Shown here piece by piece: positions 56,214 to 64,000 of a DNA stretch of 64,000 bases (position 1 is the first letter of the stretch; the number at the start of each line of letters is the position of its first letter). Below the pieces are notes generated by a model. That model did not search any database. It worked only from the letters and a program-made list of their open reading frames with translations, and was not told the DNA's origin. The stretch is from Paenibacillus taichungensis (lineage in GTDB: Bacteria; Bacillota; Bacilli; Paenibacillales; Paenibacillaceae). The translations under genes were made by a program, and so were the position numbers. The stretch spans positions 1 through 64,000 of the forward strand of contig NZ_JABMCC010000105.1 of NCBI RefSeq assembly GCF_013359905.1. Direction: 5' to 3'.

Positions 56214-57659
56214 ATGGAAAAAGACAATATCTATGAACAGGTTAGAGCTAGTCTGTTGGGTGTTGCCGACATGATCTATCAGCCTTTTCAAATTGGACCT
56301 TTTCATTGTGAACTCATCTATATTCAGTCCATTGTGGATACCCCTACTATGCGGGAAGCCATCGTTAAACCATTGCTTGAGGAAGCCTCTCGAAATGAAA
56401 TAGATCATCAATTCATTACTCGTGTCGTGACCGGATCATTTTTCACACTGAACAGCCATCACTCGAATTCACCAGAAGCTATCGTTACTGATATCGTATC
56501 GGGCAATGCAGCCTTATACATCGAAGGTATTTCGGGAATGATTCATTTTGCACTTCAAAATTATCAAAGGCGTTCCGTAGCGGAATCAACCAACGAAGTT
56601 GTAATTGTTGGCCCTCAGGAAGCCTTTATTGAAGATATTCATGTGAATATGTCTCTGCTTCGGCACAAAATTAAACACCCTGATTTAAAGATGATCAAAT
56701 TCACCGTTGGAAAATATACCAAAACCGAGGTGTTTGTAGTCTATATCCAAGGATTATGCAAGCCAGACATTTTGGAAAATGTATTGGAGAGCCTTGGTAA
56801 TATTGATATGGATAGTAGTTTGGGCGTCAGTTATCTATCTGAATTTCTGGAGGACCATCCCCTCTCTCCTTTTCCACAATATCAATATACCGAACGTCCC
56901 GATACGGTTGCAGCTGCACTGGTTGAAGGGCGGATCGGGGTCATGCAGGACGGAACACCTTTCTCCCTGCTCATTCCGGTTACTTTTTTCTCTTTAATGC
57001 AGTCCTCGGAAGACTATTATCAACGATTTTATTCTGCCTCTTTTATCAGGATTATTCGTCTCTTGTTTGCCTTTATAGCTTTTCTGCTTCCATCCTTTTA
57101 TGTCGCCGTTACTACATTTCACCCGGAAATCATTCCGACCAACCTGCTGATTACGATCGCTTCTGCGAGAGAAAACATTCCCTTCCCTGCCCTGATTGAA
57201 GCGCTCATTATGGAAGTGACCTTCGAAGGTTTGCGCGAAGCGGGGATTCGTATTCCGAAGCCGCTGGGGCAAACGGTGTCCATTATTGGCGGGATTGTTA
57301 TTGGTCAGGCGGCCGTACAGGCTGGAATAGTCTCAGCTCCACTGGTCATTGTGGTGTCCATCACAGGGATTGCCGCCTTTATCATCCCGCACTTCGAGCT
57401 CGGACTGGCATTCCGGCTGCTTCGTTTTCCGGTGCTTTTTATGGGTGGAACATTGGGTCTGTTCGGCATCGTGATTTCAATCTTTATGATTTATTGGTAT
57501 ATGGTTAGTCTCCGTTCATTTGGCGTGCCATATATGCAGCCATTTGCCCCCCTCGTGCTGCGTGATATCAAAGATACGATCGTTCGTGTGCCCTGGTTCT
57601 TAATGAAGAAGCGACCTGCAGCTTACGAAGATGCTAATAAGAAAAGGCAAAAGACATGA
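56214..57659 (+). CDS. spore germinant receptor A subunit (GerA family)
   Basis: The A subunit of a germinant receptor in the spore inner membrane, 481 residues. The N-terminal half (about 1-255) is a hydrophilic domain with VRASLLGVADM and the family block GPQEAFIEDIHVNMSLLRHKIK (about 122-143). The C-terminal half has about five membrane segments and motifs FLPSFYVAVTTFHPEIIPTN and REAGIRIPKPLGQTVSIIGG. GGGAGGCG precedes the ATG. It overlaps the C-subunit gene by four bases (ATGA). Expression is expected in the forespore. Confidence 0.93.
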   Translation: MEKDNIYEQVRASLLGVADMIYQPFQIGPFHCELIYIQSIVDTPTMREAIVKPLLEEASRNEIDHQFITRVVTGSFFTLNSHHSNSPEAIVTDIVSGNAALYIEGISGMIHFALQNYQRRSVAESTNEVVIVGPQEAFIEDIHVNMSLLRHKIKHPDLKMIKFTVGKYTKTEVFVVYIQGLCKPDILENVLESLGNIDMDSSLGVSYLSEFLEDHPLSPFPQYQYTERPDTVAAALVEGRIGVMQDGTPFSLLIPVTFFSLMQSSEDYYQRFYSASFIRIIRLLFAFIAFLLPSFYVAVTTFHPEIIPTNLLITIASARENIPFPALIEALIMEVTFEGLREAGIRIPKPLGQTVSIIGGIVIGQAAVQAGIVSAPLVIVVSITGIAAFIIPHFELGLAFRLLRFPVLFMGGTLGLFGIVISIFMIYWYMVSLRSFGVPYMQPFAPLVLRDIKDTIVRVPWFLMKKRPAAYEDANKKRQKT

Positions 57660-58807
57660 AAAGGTTAATGATTACACCCAAACTGACTGTCGCTTTGATG
57701 TGCGTTTTACTGTGCAGTGGCTGCTGGTCCAAAGTGGAGATAAATGAACGTACATTTATTACGACCATGTATGTGGATAAAGGGGAAAAGCCGGGTGAAA
57801 TTGATATTTCACTAAGTATGCCACTGCCGAACCGCATCTCTCCGGAAGGAACGGGAGGACCCGGAAAAAACCCATATGCTCTCGTTTCGGCTACCGCATC
57901 CACCATCGCTGATGCCATGGAGAGAATTCAAACCGATCTCACACGAAAGATTTCCTGGGGGCACACACGAGTAGTGGTATTCGGTGAGGCATACGCCAGA
58001 GAGGGAATTCAAGATGCGATGGAATGGATCTCACGTGAACCTTTGTTCCATCTTAGCAGTTACGTCATGGTTGCCAAAGGCAGAGCCAGAGACGTGGCTG
58101 ATCTGACACCGGTTTTCGAAGAAACACCCAGTGATGTGTTAAGGGAATTTGCAACTGAAGAAAACATGTTAAAGACGCAAATGCTCAGTGTACTTATGGC
58201 TGACAAAATGAATCAGGGCTTTGTCGCTCCCTTACTGGAATCAAAATCAACCGCGATGGCAAGTGAGGATAATAAACGAAAGCAATGGACCAGCCAGGTA
58301 GGGGGTGCTCTTTTCAAACAGATGAAAATGGTCGATTCAATCTCTGCCGATGAAACAAGGGGTATAGCCTGGGCCAATCGTAAATTGGATACCTTGGCTG
58401 TCTCCGTGGAAACCGAGGATGAAAAAGCAAGTATGACGGTCTATAATACGAGTTCCAAAATCAAGGTTAGACTTGTAAATGGACAGCCTTTCTTTGATAT
58501 CACTTTACGGGGGCAAGCAGAACTGAATTCCGTAATCCCGATTCTCAAGGTAAAAGATATTGTGGGTGTCAAACAGATCGAGCAAAAGGCTAATGAAAAA
58601 GTAAGTGCCCATCTGACAGACGCCATACGAACCGGCCAACGTAAAAAAGCAGATATTCTGATGCTCGGTTATCGCCTGGAATGGGCATATCCTCACATCT
58701 GGGAACAGTTACGTCCCGTTTGGAATGATTATGTCAAAAACGAATTGCAGTTTAAGGTGCATGCCCAGATTAACATCCAGTTTGTAGGTTCGGAATCCAG
58801 CTACTAA
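57656..58807 (+). CDS. spore germinant receptor C subunit (Ger(x)C lipoprotein)
   Basis: A 383-residue lipoprotein, the C subunit of the receptor. A basic start, hydrophobic signal and lipobox LLCSGC lead to CWSKVEINERTF, the family hallmark. The Ger(x)C domain follows with GHTRVVVFGEAYAREGI and the C-terminal block GYRLEWAYPHIWEQLRPVWND. It overlaps the A gene and precedes a small D-type gene by 42 bases. Confidence 0.92.
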   Translation: MKRLMITPKLTVALMCVLLCSGCWSKVEINERTFITTMYVDKGEKPGEIDISLSMPLPNRISPEGTGGPGKNPYALVSATASTIADAMERIQTDLTRKISWGHTRVVVFGEAYAREGIQDAMEWISREPLFHLSSYVMVAKGRARDVADLTPVFEETPSDVLREFATEENMLKTQMLSVLMADKMNQGFVAPLLESKSTAMASEDNKRKQWTSQVGGALFKQMKMVDSISADETRGIAWANRKLDTLAVSVETEDEKASMTVYNTSSKIKVRLVNGQPFFDITLRGQAELNSVIPILKVKDIVGVKQIEQKANEKVSAHLTDAIRTGQRKKADILMLGYRLEWAYPHIWEQLRPVWNDYVKNELQFKVHAQINIQFVGSESSY

Positions 58808-58849
58808 TAGGAACAGAGGAAGCGTCAGGCCACTTTAGGAGGTAAACCA

Positions 58850-59056
58850 ATGATTGCTGTTGTATTGTTTGCCGTATTGTACATACTGGAGTGGCCCATG
58901 ATCAAGTCCAGCAAAAAGGGAATGAAAAAGACCTATTTCGTTCTGCTGGGAATATTTCTGCTGTGGAATACGTTGGCTGTCTCTGTACCGGGCTGGCCTA
59001 ATCCCAATGATGTCATCAGGCTGGTCTTTGGCTGGGCAGACCGCTTGTTTGGCTAA
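58850..59056 (+). CDS. small germinant receptor D-type subunit
   Basis: A 68-residue protein with two membrane segments (about residues 2-15 and 28-46) and a short tail. It sits between the C and B genes with an AGGAGG ribosome site. Small two-span D proteins of about this length (such as GerKD of B. subtilis and GerUD of B. megaterium) are known partners of germinant receptors that modulate the response. The assignment here rests on size, topology and position, not on a diagnostic motif. Confidence 0.72.
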   Translation: MIAVVLFAVLYILEWPMIKSSKKGMKKTYFVLLGIFLLWNTLAVSVPGWPNPNDVIRLVFGWADRLFG

Positions 59057-59070
59057 GAAAGGAACACGCC

Positions 59071-60189
59071 ATGATCAAATTGTCAGCCGGACAAGCGTAC
59101 CGTTTTATGTTTGTCTACCTTTACTCCGAACCCATTGCTTTTCTTCTGCAGCGCTTGTTCAAAATGAGCGGGTATCAAGGGTGGATATCCATCCTTGGTG
59201 GGTTTGCAATCAGTCTGATCCTTCTCTTTTTCACATACAGATTGGGAGCGGTTCACCCGGATCGACCCTGGATTGATTTTGGTGAAGAAATTGTGGGCAA
59301 GGTTGTTCACAAGCTGTTCCTCGGTCTCATCGTGTTGCTGTGCCTGTATTTGATATCAGTTGACGTAGAGAATTTCATCGTTTTTCTGCAATCCATGTAT
59401 CTACCCGAGACACCAATATGGCTGACAGCAACTATAACCATTTTATGTATCAGCCTTTCAGCACGCTCGGGTTTAATTACCATTGTCTATTTATCAGAAG
59501 GGATATTTCTGGTGCAAGTCTTCACGTCTACTTTTCTCATGCCTGCTGTAATGGGTGGAGGAAATCCTGACGTACTTCTTGCCATGGTAACTCATCATGA
59601 TCTGAAAGAAATATTGACAGGCTCGATTTCAACCATGCCTTGGTTTTCAGAATGGATGATGTTCCTGTTCCTCGCCCCTGCCATTGCTTTCAGGCGGCCG
59701 CTTCTACGAAGTATGTTATTTGCAGGCTCTACACTTGCATTATTCATTATCGTGTTCTGGATGTTTACTTTAATGAATTTTGGACCTTACGAAGCCAGCA
59801 GTCTTCGCTACCCTTTGCTGGAGATGATACGTTTTGCCCGTTACGGCGATTTTCTGGATAACCTGGATCCCTTCCTGATTGCCATCTGGTCTACGACCAT
59901 GTTCACGCGCAGCTCGTTTCTGTTATACGTCGCATCCATTTGTCTTGCTAAACTTACTGGAGTCCGGAAGGATAGAACGGTCGTCTATCTGCTGGCAGGA
60001 ACAGCGGCTTCATATGTACTTCAGTATGCAAAAGACGCGGCTTCTTATGAATTAGCCATTCGTTCTTTCGCCATTGCTACATATGGCGTTCTTATCGAAT
60101 GCATGCCTATATTGTATGTTGTTGTTTACTGGCTGCGTTTCGGGAAAGGCAAAAAGACGAGCGAGGCTTCTCCCGCCCCGTCGCCTTGA
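59071..60189 (+). CDS. spore germinant receptor B subunit (endospore germination permease)
   Basis: The B subunit, 372 residues with about ten membrane segments, belonging to the amino acid/polyamine transporter-like superfamily. The start ISAGQ-type pattern is present as IKLSAGQAYRFMFVYLYSEP, and a conserved loop reads ENFIVFLQSMYLPETPIW (about 95-112). It forms the putative germinant-binding pocket. It is the last gene of the A-C-D-B operon and ends only eight bases from the convergent FucU gene. Confidence 0.92.
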   Translation: MIKLSAGQAYRFMFVYLYSEPIAFLLQRLFKMSGYQGWISILGGFAISLILLFFTYRLGAVHPDRPWIDFGEEIVGKVVHKLFLGLIVLLCLYLISVDVENFIVFLQSMYLPETPIWLTATITILCISLSARSGLITIVYLSEGIFLVQVFTSTFLMPAVMGGGNPDVLLAMVTHHDLKEILTGSISTMPWFSEWMMFLFLAPAIAFRRPLLRSMLFAGSTLALFIIVFWMFTLMNFGPYEASSLRYPLLEMIRFARYGDFLDNLDPFLIAIWSTTMFTRSSFLLYVASICLAKLTGVRKDRTVVYLLAGTAASYVLQYAKDAASYELAIRSFAIATYGVLIECMPILYVVVYWLRFGKGKKTSEASPAPSP

Positions 60190-60197
60190 CTTTGGAT

Positions 60198-60671
60198 TCA
60201 GTTCAGTTCAACTTTTTTCGCTTGTGGGAAAGGATCTGTATCTGGGAAAATGACCCCTTTTTTCAAAATCAAATTGGCATACTGCGCACGTTCACCGGTT
60301 GCAACAATGACATAGGCGCGAGAAGCTCTTTCATAAAACGCGAAACGCTCTTCATGATCAAATGCTTCCGTGATACCCTCATGGTCAAGGATCAGCCTGC
60401 GGTAATCTTCCCAAATGATGGGCACCACCTGATCCCCCTTGACGACCTGCATAACGGCTGCCGGCCGCTCAGCGTACGTATCCAGTGGATACAAGCTTAA
60501 AATGGCATCCAGTAACTCCACTGTACCGAGCGCATCACAGCGAATCAGCCGCTGGGCATGACTAGCTGCGGGGAAGTTGCCATCAGCCAGTACCAGCTCG
60601 TCTCCATGGCCCATTTCAGACATGATCTTTAGCAGTTCCGGAGGTATTATTGCGGGAATGTTCTTCAGCAT
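60198..60671 (-). CDS. fucU: RbsD/FucU family sugar mutarotase
   Basis: Catalyses anomer exchange of fucose or ribose. The 157-residue protein has the FucU pattern PPELLKIMSEMGHGDELVLADGNFPAAS with the catalytic histidine near residue 22 (GHGDEL), the second block VVPIIWEDYRRLI and the C-terminal YANLILKKGVI. The length favours FucU over RbsD. GAGGAGAGC precedes the ATG. No fucose or ribose genes are next to it. Two palindromes lie upstream (60830-60843 and 60914-60925). Confidence 0.85.
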   Translation of the reverse strand: MLKNIPAIIPPELLKIMSEMGHGDELVLADGNFPAASHAQRLIRCDALGTVELLDAILSLYPLDTYAERPAAVMQVVKGDQVVPIIWEDYRRLILDHEGITEAFDHEERFAFYERASRAYVIVATGERAQYANLILKKGVIFPDTDPFPQAKKVELN

Positions 60672-60829
60672 ACTCAGCTCTCCTCAGTCAGCTCCAGAAT
60701 TAGCTGGAGCAGATTCGTCTTCGTAACCTCACCATCATGTAGCCTAATTACCGCGATACAGCGGCACTTCCATTTTATCAGTAATTTCCAAGGTTTGCAT
60801 ATTTCAATGTTCGCATAACGGTTATTCCA

Positions 60830-60843
60830 ATGTGAATTCACAT
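60830..60843. promoter_or_regulatory. 14-base perfect palindrome upstream of fucU
   Basis: ATGTGAATTCACAT is fully symmetrical and lies about 160 bases before the fucU start and 130 bases before marR. Likely an operator; the regulator is unknown. Confidence 0.45.
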
Positions 60844-60885
60844 ATGAACGGATCTTATCACTGCGCTGATGTTCATAAATCCGTT

Positions 60886-60925
60886 TTGACAAAATTAATT
60901 GTTTAGCATATAGTTGTTATAACAA
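60886..60925 (+). promoter_or_regulatory. promoter and operator of the marR-MFS operon
   Basis: A near-consensus sigma-A promoter: TTGACA (60886-60891), 17-base spacer, TATAGT (60909-60914). A perfect palindrome TTGTTATAACAA (60914-60925) covers the -10 edge and transcript start, the expected site for repression by the MarR protein. Confidence 0.78.
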
Positions 60926-60969
60926 GTAAATGAGTTGAGGCTATTTTGCTTAAAGAAAGAGAGGATTAT

Positions 60970-61398
60970 ATGGGGAACGACTATTCGCTCAATCAATCCA
61001 TTGGGTTCATGCTGGGCATGACACATCGCAAGGCGTCGGCTTTACTAGCCATACGTTTCAAGCCCTATGATATTACAACAGAGCAATTTTCCGTTCTGTT
61101 CAACATCGGTAGAGGCGAAGGCGTAAATCAGAAGGAAGTCGCTACTCGCGTCTATAAAGATCAGCCCACAACTGCCCGTATTATTGATCTGTTGGAAAAG
61201 AAAGGCTGGGTCGATCGTCGGACCAGCGAACAGGATCGCAGAGCCTACTTGCTCTACTTGACCGAAGAAGGAAAAAAATTGCTCGACCAGCTTGTTCCGC
61301 TCGAAAGAGAAATGAATAAAAATCTGATTGAAGGTATTCCCGAAGACCAGATGGAAGCATTTAGGCATACTCTTTCCCTCATGAACAGCAACTTGTAA
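60970..61398 (+). CDS. MarR family regulator of the MFS exporter
   Basis: A 142-residue winged-helix MarR protein. The DNA-binding part is VNQKEVATRVYKDQPTTARI with the wing RTSEQDRRAYLLYLTEEG. I chose ATG 60970 because AGAGAGG lies five bases upstream; the frame is open to 60946. The MFS exporter gene starts 32 bases downstream, and the strong promoter/operator lies directly upstream, so it probably represses both genes until bound by a drug-like ligand. Confidence 0.87.
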   Translation: MGNDYSLNQSIGFMLGMTHRKASALLAIRFKPYDITTEQFSVLFNIGRGEGVNQKEVATRVYKDQPTTARIIDLLEKKGWVDRRTSEQDRRAYLLYLTEEGKKLLDQLVPLEREMNKNLIEGIPEDQMEAFRHTLSLMNSNL

Positions 61399-61430
61399 CG
61401 AACTTTAACACCAGGGGGAATGAACAACTA

Positions 61431-62753
61431 ATGAAATCACAATCAGCACAAGTCAAACTATGGACCACCGATTTTATTCTGCTCATGTTATGTAACTTTC
61501 TACTCTTTCTGCAACTTCACATGATTGTGTCCCCACTGCCTTCTTATGTGCAGGACCGTTTTCATGCCAATGCCTTTGAAGTCAGCCTCTTTACCTGTCT
61601 TTTTGCCCTTAGCGCCATTGCTGCCCGGCTCTATTCAGCCAAAGCATTGGAGAAGGGTCTTCGTAATGCCATGATCTATATTGGCCTGACAATTGCCTTA
61701 CTCGCTACACTCGGATATTACTTTGCCGCCGGGATTGCTGTCCTTTTATTGCTGCGCATGGTGTTCGGTATCGGATTCGGTATGAGTAGCACGGCTTTCC
61801 CCACAATGGCATCGGATATTGTGCCTGTGAAACGAATGGGTGAGGGCATGGGCTATTTCGGCCTTTCCACAAGTCTCGCTATGTCCATGGGTCCCATTAT
61901 TGGGGTCACCGTGCTTCAAGGTGCCGGTTTCGTGACACTAATGTTATGTACGGCAGGTGTTATCGCGGTCATCTATCCGCTCAGCTATTCACTGACACGC
62001 AAGAAAGCTCGCAGGCTCAATGATGAGGTGGTCCCCACTCCACCAGTTGGAACAGCTGCGATATCAGGCACCAAAGTAAAGACACCTTTCAACCGCAAAT
62101 TGATTCTGCCAAGTATACTGAATTGTTTATTATCCATCACGTATGGCGGACTGGTCGGATTCATCGTTTTGTACGGAAAAGAAGCCAATTTGGCTAATCC
62201 TGCACTGTTCTTCTTGTTTAATGCTCTCGCTGTACTGCTGGTCAGACCGTTTGCAGGACGGATTTATGACAGTAAAGGTCCCAAAGCATTACTGATTCCC
62301 GGAGCAATATTCATCGCTGCTGGACTGATCATGCTCTCATACGCCTCGTCGATGTCCATTTTGTTTGTCGCTGCATTTTTATATGGAATCGGATATGGTT
62401 CGATACAGTCTTCCATGCAGACCTGGATGATTCAGATTGTCTCCCCTTCACAGCGCGGTATGGCTAACGGCATGTTTCTGAATACGCTGGATCTGGGGAT
62501 TGCTCTGGGAGCACTTCTGCTGGGCGCTATTGCATCTATAACCAGTTATACCGATATGTACCGTTATTCCGTTGTGTTCATGATTCTATTTCTCCTGATA
62601 TACCTGATTCAAGGGAAACGTAATGGAGGTTTTGCGGTACCTGTGCATCCGTTATTGACTCATACACATATCGCTGCGCAAAATTCCGATCGGCATGAGC
62701 TTACTGAGACTGCAACCGAAAAAAACACAACTACTCAGCAAAAAGATAGTTGA
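61431..62753 (+). CDS. MFS transporter
   Basis: A 440-residue major facilitator protein with twelve predicted membrane segments. The N-half has RLYSAKALEKGLRNAMIY, a weak form of the loop 2-3 motif, and GIGFGMSSTAFPTMASDIVP; the C-half has RPFAGRIYDSKGPKALLIPG, a clear loop 8-9 motif. It resembles drug or metabolite exporters paired with MarR regulators. The C-terminus is a polar tail. A ribosome site GGGGGAAT precedes the ATG. Confidence 0.88.
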   Translation: MKSQSAQVKLWTTDFILLMLCNFLLFLQLHMIVSPLPSYVQDRFHANAFEVSLFTCLFALSAIAARLYSAKALEKGLRNAMIYIGLTIALLATLGYYFAAGIAVLLLLRMVFGIGFGMSSTAFPTMASDIVPVKRMGEGMGYFGLSTSLAMSMGPIIGVTVLQGAGFVTLMLCTAGVIAVIYPLSYSLTRKKARRLNDEVVPTPPVGTAAISGTKVKTPFNRKLILPSILNCLLSITYGGLVGFIVLYGKEANLANPALFFLFNALAVLLVRPFAGRIYDSKGPKALLIPGAIFIAAGLIMLSYASSMSILFVAAFLYGIGYGSIQSSMQTWMIQIVSPSQRGMANGMFLNTLDLGIALGALLLGAIASITSYTDMYRYSVVFMILFLLIYLIQGKRNGGFAVPVHPLLTHTHIAAQNSDRHELTETATEKNTTTQQKDS

Positions 62754-62783
62754 TGCAACTACACTGCTGTATTTCAATTCATT

Positions 62784-62838
62784 AAAAACGCGTTTACTCT
62801 GTGTGGGAAAATACATTCCTCAGAGTAAACGCGTTTTT
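62784..62838. terminator. bidirectional terminator between two MFS genes
   Basis: Arms of 18 bases pair perfectly, from AAAAACGCGTTTACTCTG (62784-62801) to its complement (62821-62838), with a 19-base loop and T runs. It sits between convergent genes. Confidence 0.9.
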
Positions 62839-62852
62839 TATCTTAAAATAAT

Positions 62853-64000
62853 TCAGAATGGACTTTTCTTCCGTCTCCCTGGCAGATAACCACTGGGCTG
62901 TTTTACTTCATCATACTCAAGTTCACGATTATTTTGACCACTACCTGATGTGGGCTGGTTCCCCTGGTCTGGCTTGACTGCCAATAAGGTGAGCAATCCC
63001 CCCACCGCTCCGGACGCGGCGAGAATACCAAATAAAAGGAAATGGTGGGAAGAGATCAACAATGACACGACAGGAGGGCCGAGAGACACGCCGATAAAAC
63101 GCATGCTGCTGAATAACGCCGTGATGGTGCCCCGTTGTTCCTTGTCCACCCCTTCAGTAACCATAGCATCCAGACATGGCAGTGTAGCCCCTATTCCTGC
63201 CCCACCAAGGGTGAACAAACCGACGACTACATAGATGTTGTCAAAAAGACCGATTATACCGAGGGATACCGTTAAAACAGCAAGTCCGATAAACCCAAGC
63301 CATTTCATCCGTGTCTTGTTCTTTCCTATCCATTTTCCAGCAAAAAAAGACGCCAGACATAAGGCAGCCAGTGGTATGGCAAGTACAAGTCCTTTAAGTA
63401 CCCCTTTTAATTTGAACTCTGATTCCAATGTCTCCGACAGATAAAAGAGCACACCAAAGAGAACAAACATACAAATACCGCCGATCGCAAAAATCGCATA
63501 CAGCCAGCGGCCCTTTTCTTTGAGTACACTGCGGATGGAAGCCACAAACTCGGGAAAACTTTTTGGTTCTTCCTTCCGCTTCGGTGTTTTCACTAAGAAA
63601 ATAACCAGAACCAGGGAAAGCACACAGAGTACCGGAATAGCCATAAAAGGTAAATACCAAATCCACACAGCCAGAGCTGCACCCAATATCGGACTTAGTA
63701 CCTTGCCAAAGGTGTTCGAAGTTTCAATAATGCCAAGGCTTTTACTCACCTCGTTCTCATCATCAAACATGTCACCAACCAATGGTATGACAATCGGGAA
63801 AGCTCCGGCTGCTCCTATCCCTTGCAAAAGTCTGCCACCAAGAATGGCCCAGTATGCCGCATTTCCATTCAGCATCCAGGCTGCTCCACCTGCTACCGCG
63901 CCTCCTACAGCTGCAATGATGAGACTGGGAATAATGACGGCTTTTCTGCCGAAACGATCCGACAGATATCCTGCAAGTGGAATGAGCAGGATTGCGACGA
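62853..64000 (-). CDS. MFS transporter, 5' end cut by the window
   Basis: The minus-strand frame runs from a stop at 62853 to the right edge without a start, so the N-terminus is missing. Reading through 63876-64000 gives the loop 2-3 signature GYLSDRFGRKAVIIP, which shows that the ATG at 63875 is internal. Later segments include GRLLQGIGAAGAFPIVIPLVG and the second-half membrane spans up to about 310 codons on. The C-terminus is a polar tail ending near GYLPGRRKKSPF. It resembles multidrug exporters of the 12/14-span type. Its neighbour upstream is out of view. Confidence 0.88.
   Translation of the reverse strand, partial: VAILLIPLAGYLSDRFGRKAVIIPSLIIAAVGGAVAGGAAWMLNGNAAYWAILGGRLLQGIGAAGAFPIVIPLVGDMFDDENEVSKSLGIIETSNTFGKVLSPILGAALAVWIWYLPFMAIPVLCVLSLVLVIFLVKTPKRKEEPKSFPEFVASIRSVLKEKGRWLYAIFAIGGICMFVLFGVLFYLSETLESEFKLKGVLKGLVLAIPLAALCLASFFAGKWIGKNKTRMKWLGFIGLAVLTVSLGIIGLFDNIYVVVGLFTLGGAGIGATLPCLDAMVTEGVDKEQRGTITALFSSMRFIGVSLGPPVVSLLISSHHFLLFGILAASGAVGGLLTLLAVKPDQGNQPTSGSGQNNRELEYDEVKQPSGYLPGRRKKSPF

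Noticed and set aside
60674-60892. Open frame of 72 codons on the minus strand directly upstream of fucU
   Set aside because: It has no recognisable domain or ribosome site, and it contains the 14-base palindrome; it looks like regulatory DNA that is open by chance.

Overview
The window looks like the chromosome of a Paenibacillus-type, Gram-positive, spore-forming soil bacterium. The evidence is strong AGGAGG-type ribosome binding sites with many TTG and GTG starts, YesM/YesN-type two-component genes beside a sugar ABC importer, a secreted GH74 xyloglucanase with X2 and CBM3 modules, a GerA-type spore germination operon, many MarR and GNAT genes, and CcpA-type cre sites. The genus is an inference from gene content; no rRNA marker is present.

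Region 1 (1-6.4 kb) is the right end of a prophage or related integrative element that runs off the left edge. It holds an early/replication module on the minus strand (partial RecU-like resolvase, DnaD-like replication protein, HNH protein, small genes, an ORF6C antirepressor broken by a -1 frameshift, an excisionase-like HTH protein and a Cro-like protein), then a divergent operator region, an S24-type repressor and a tyrosine integrase. Three 11-bp tandem repeats cover the integrase stop codon.

Region 2 (6.4-33.6 kb) is mostly plant-polysaccharide use. A binding protein-permease-permease-GH2 beta-galactosidase operon sits beside a YesN/YesM-type response regulator and sensor kinase. Then come the secreted GH74 xyloglucanase, an SMP-30 lactonase/SGNH esterase/alpha-beta esterase cluster, an AraC regulator divergent from a GH42 beta-galactosidase, a WYL regulator with an AlkZ-related protein, and uxaB-uxaA (galacturonate branch) divergent from another AraC regulator. 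Candidate cre sites lie upstream of five of these units, including a full-consensus match before the two-component operon. Together they suggest outside cleavage of xyloglucan or galactan, import of oligosaccharides, removal of galactosyl and acetyl groups, and carbon catabolite control.

Region 3 (33.6-48.6 kb) is a general chromosomal stretch: a Tet(M)-like ribosomal GTPase whose domain IV tip differs from true Tet(M), a TPR membrane protein, an APH-type kinase, a GDSL lipase, a MarR/MMPL export pair, a BadF-type sugar kinase, a methyltransferase, an alpha/beta hydrolase, a receiver-only protein and an rpiA-GNAT-marR operon.

Region 4 (48.6-54.8 kb) is the most unusual: a long structured leader, a chemoreceptor, and directly behind it a single-module NRPS-like enzyme (half condensation domain, adenylation, carrier, thioester reductase) ending in a strong terminator.

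Region 5 (54.8-64 kb) has a TraX/GNAT pair, a four-gene germinant receptor operon (A-C-small D-B), a FucU-type mutarotase, a MarR-MFS pair with a clear promoter and operator, and a second MFS gene cut by the right edge. I see no rRNA, tRNA, CRISPR array or insertion sequence.
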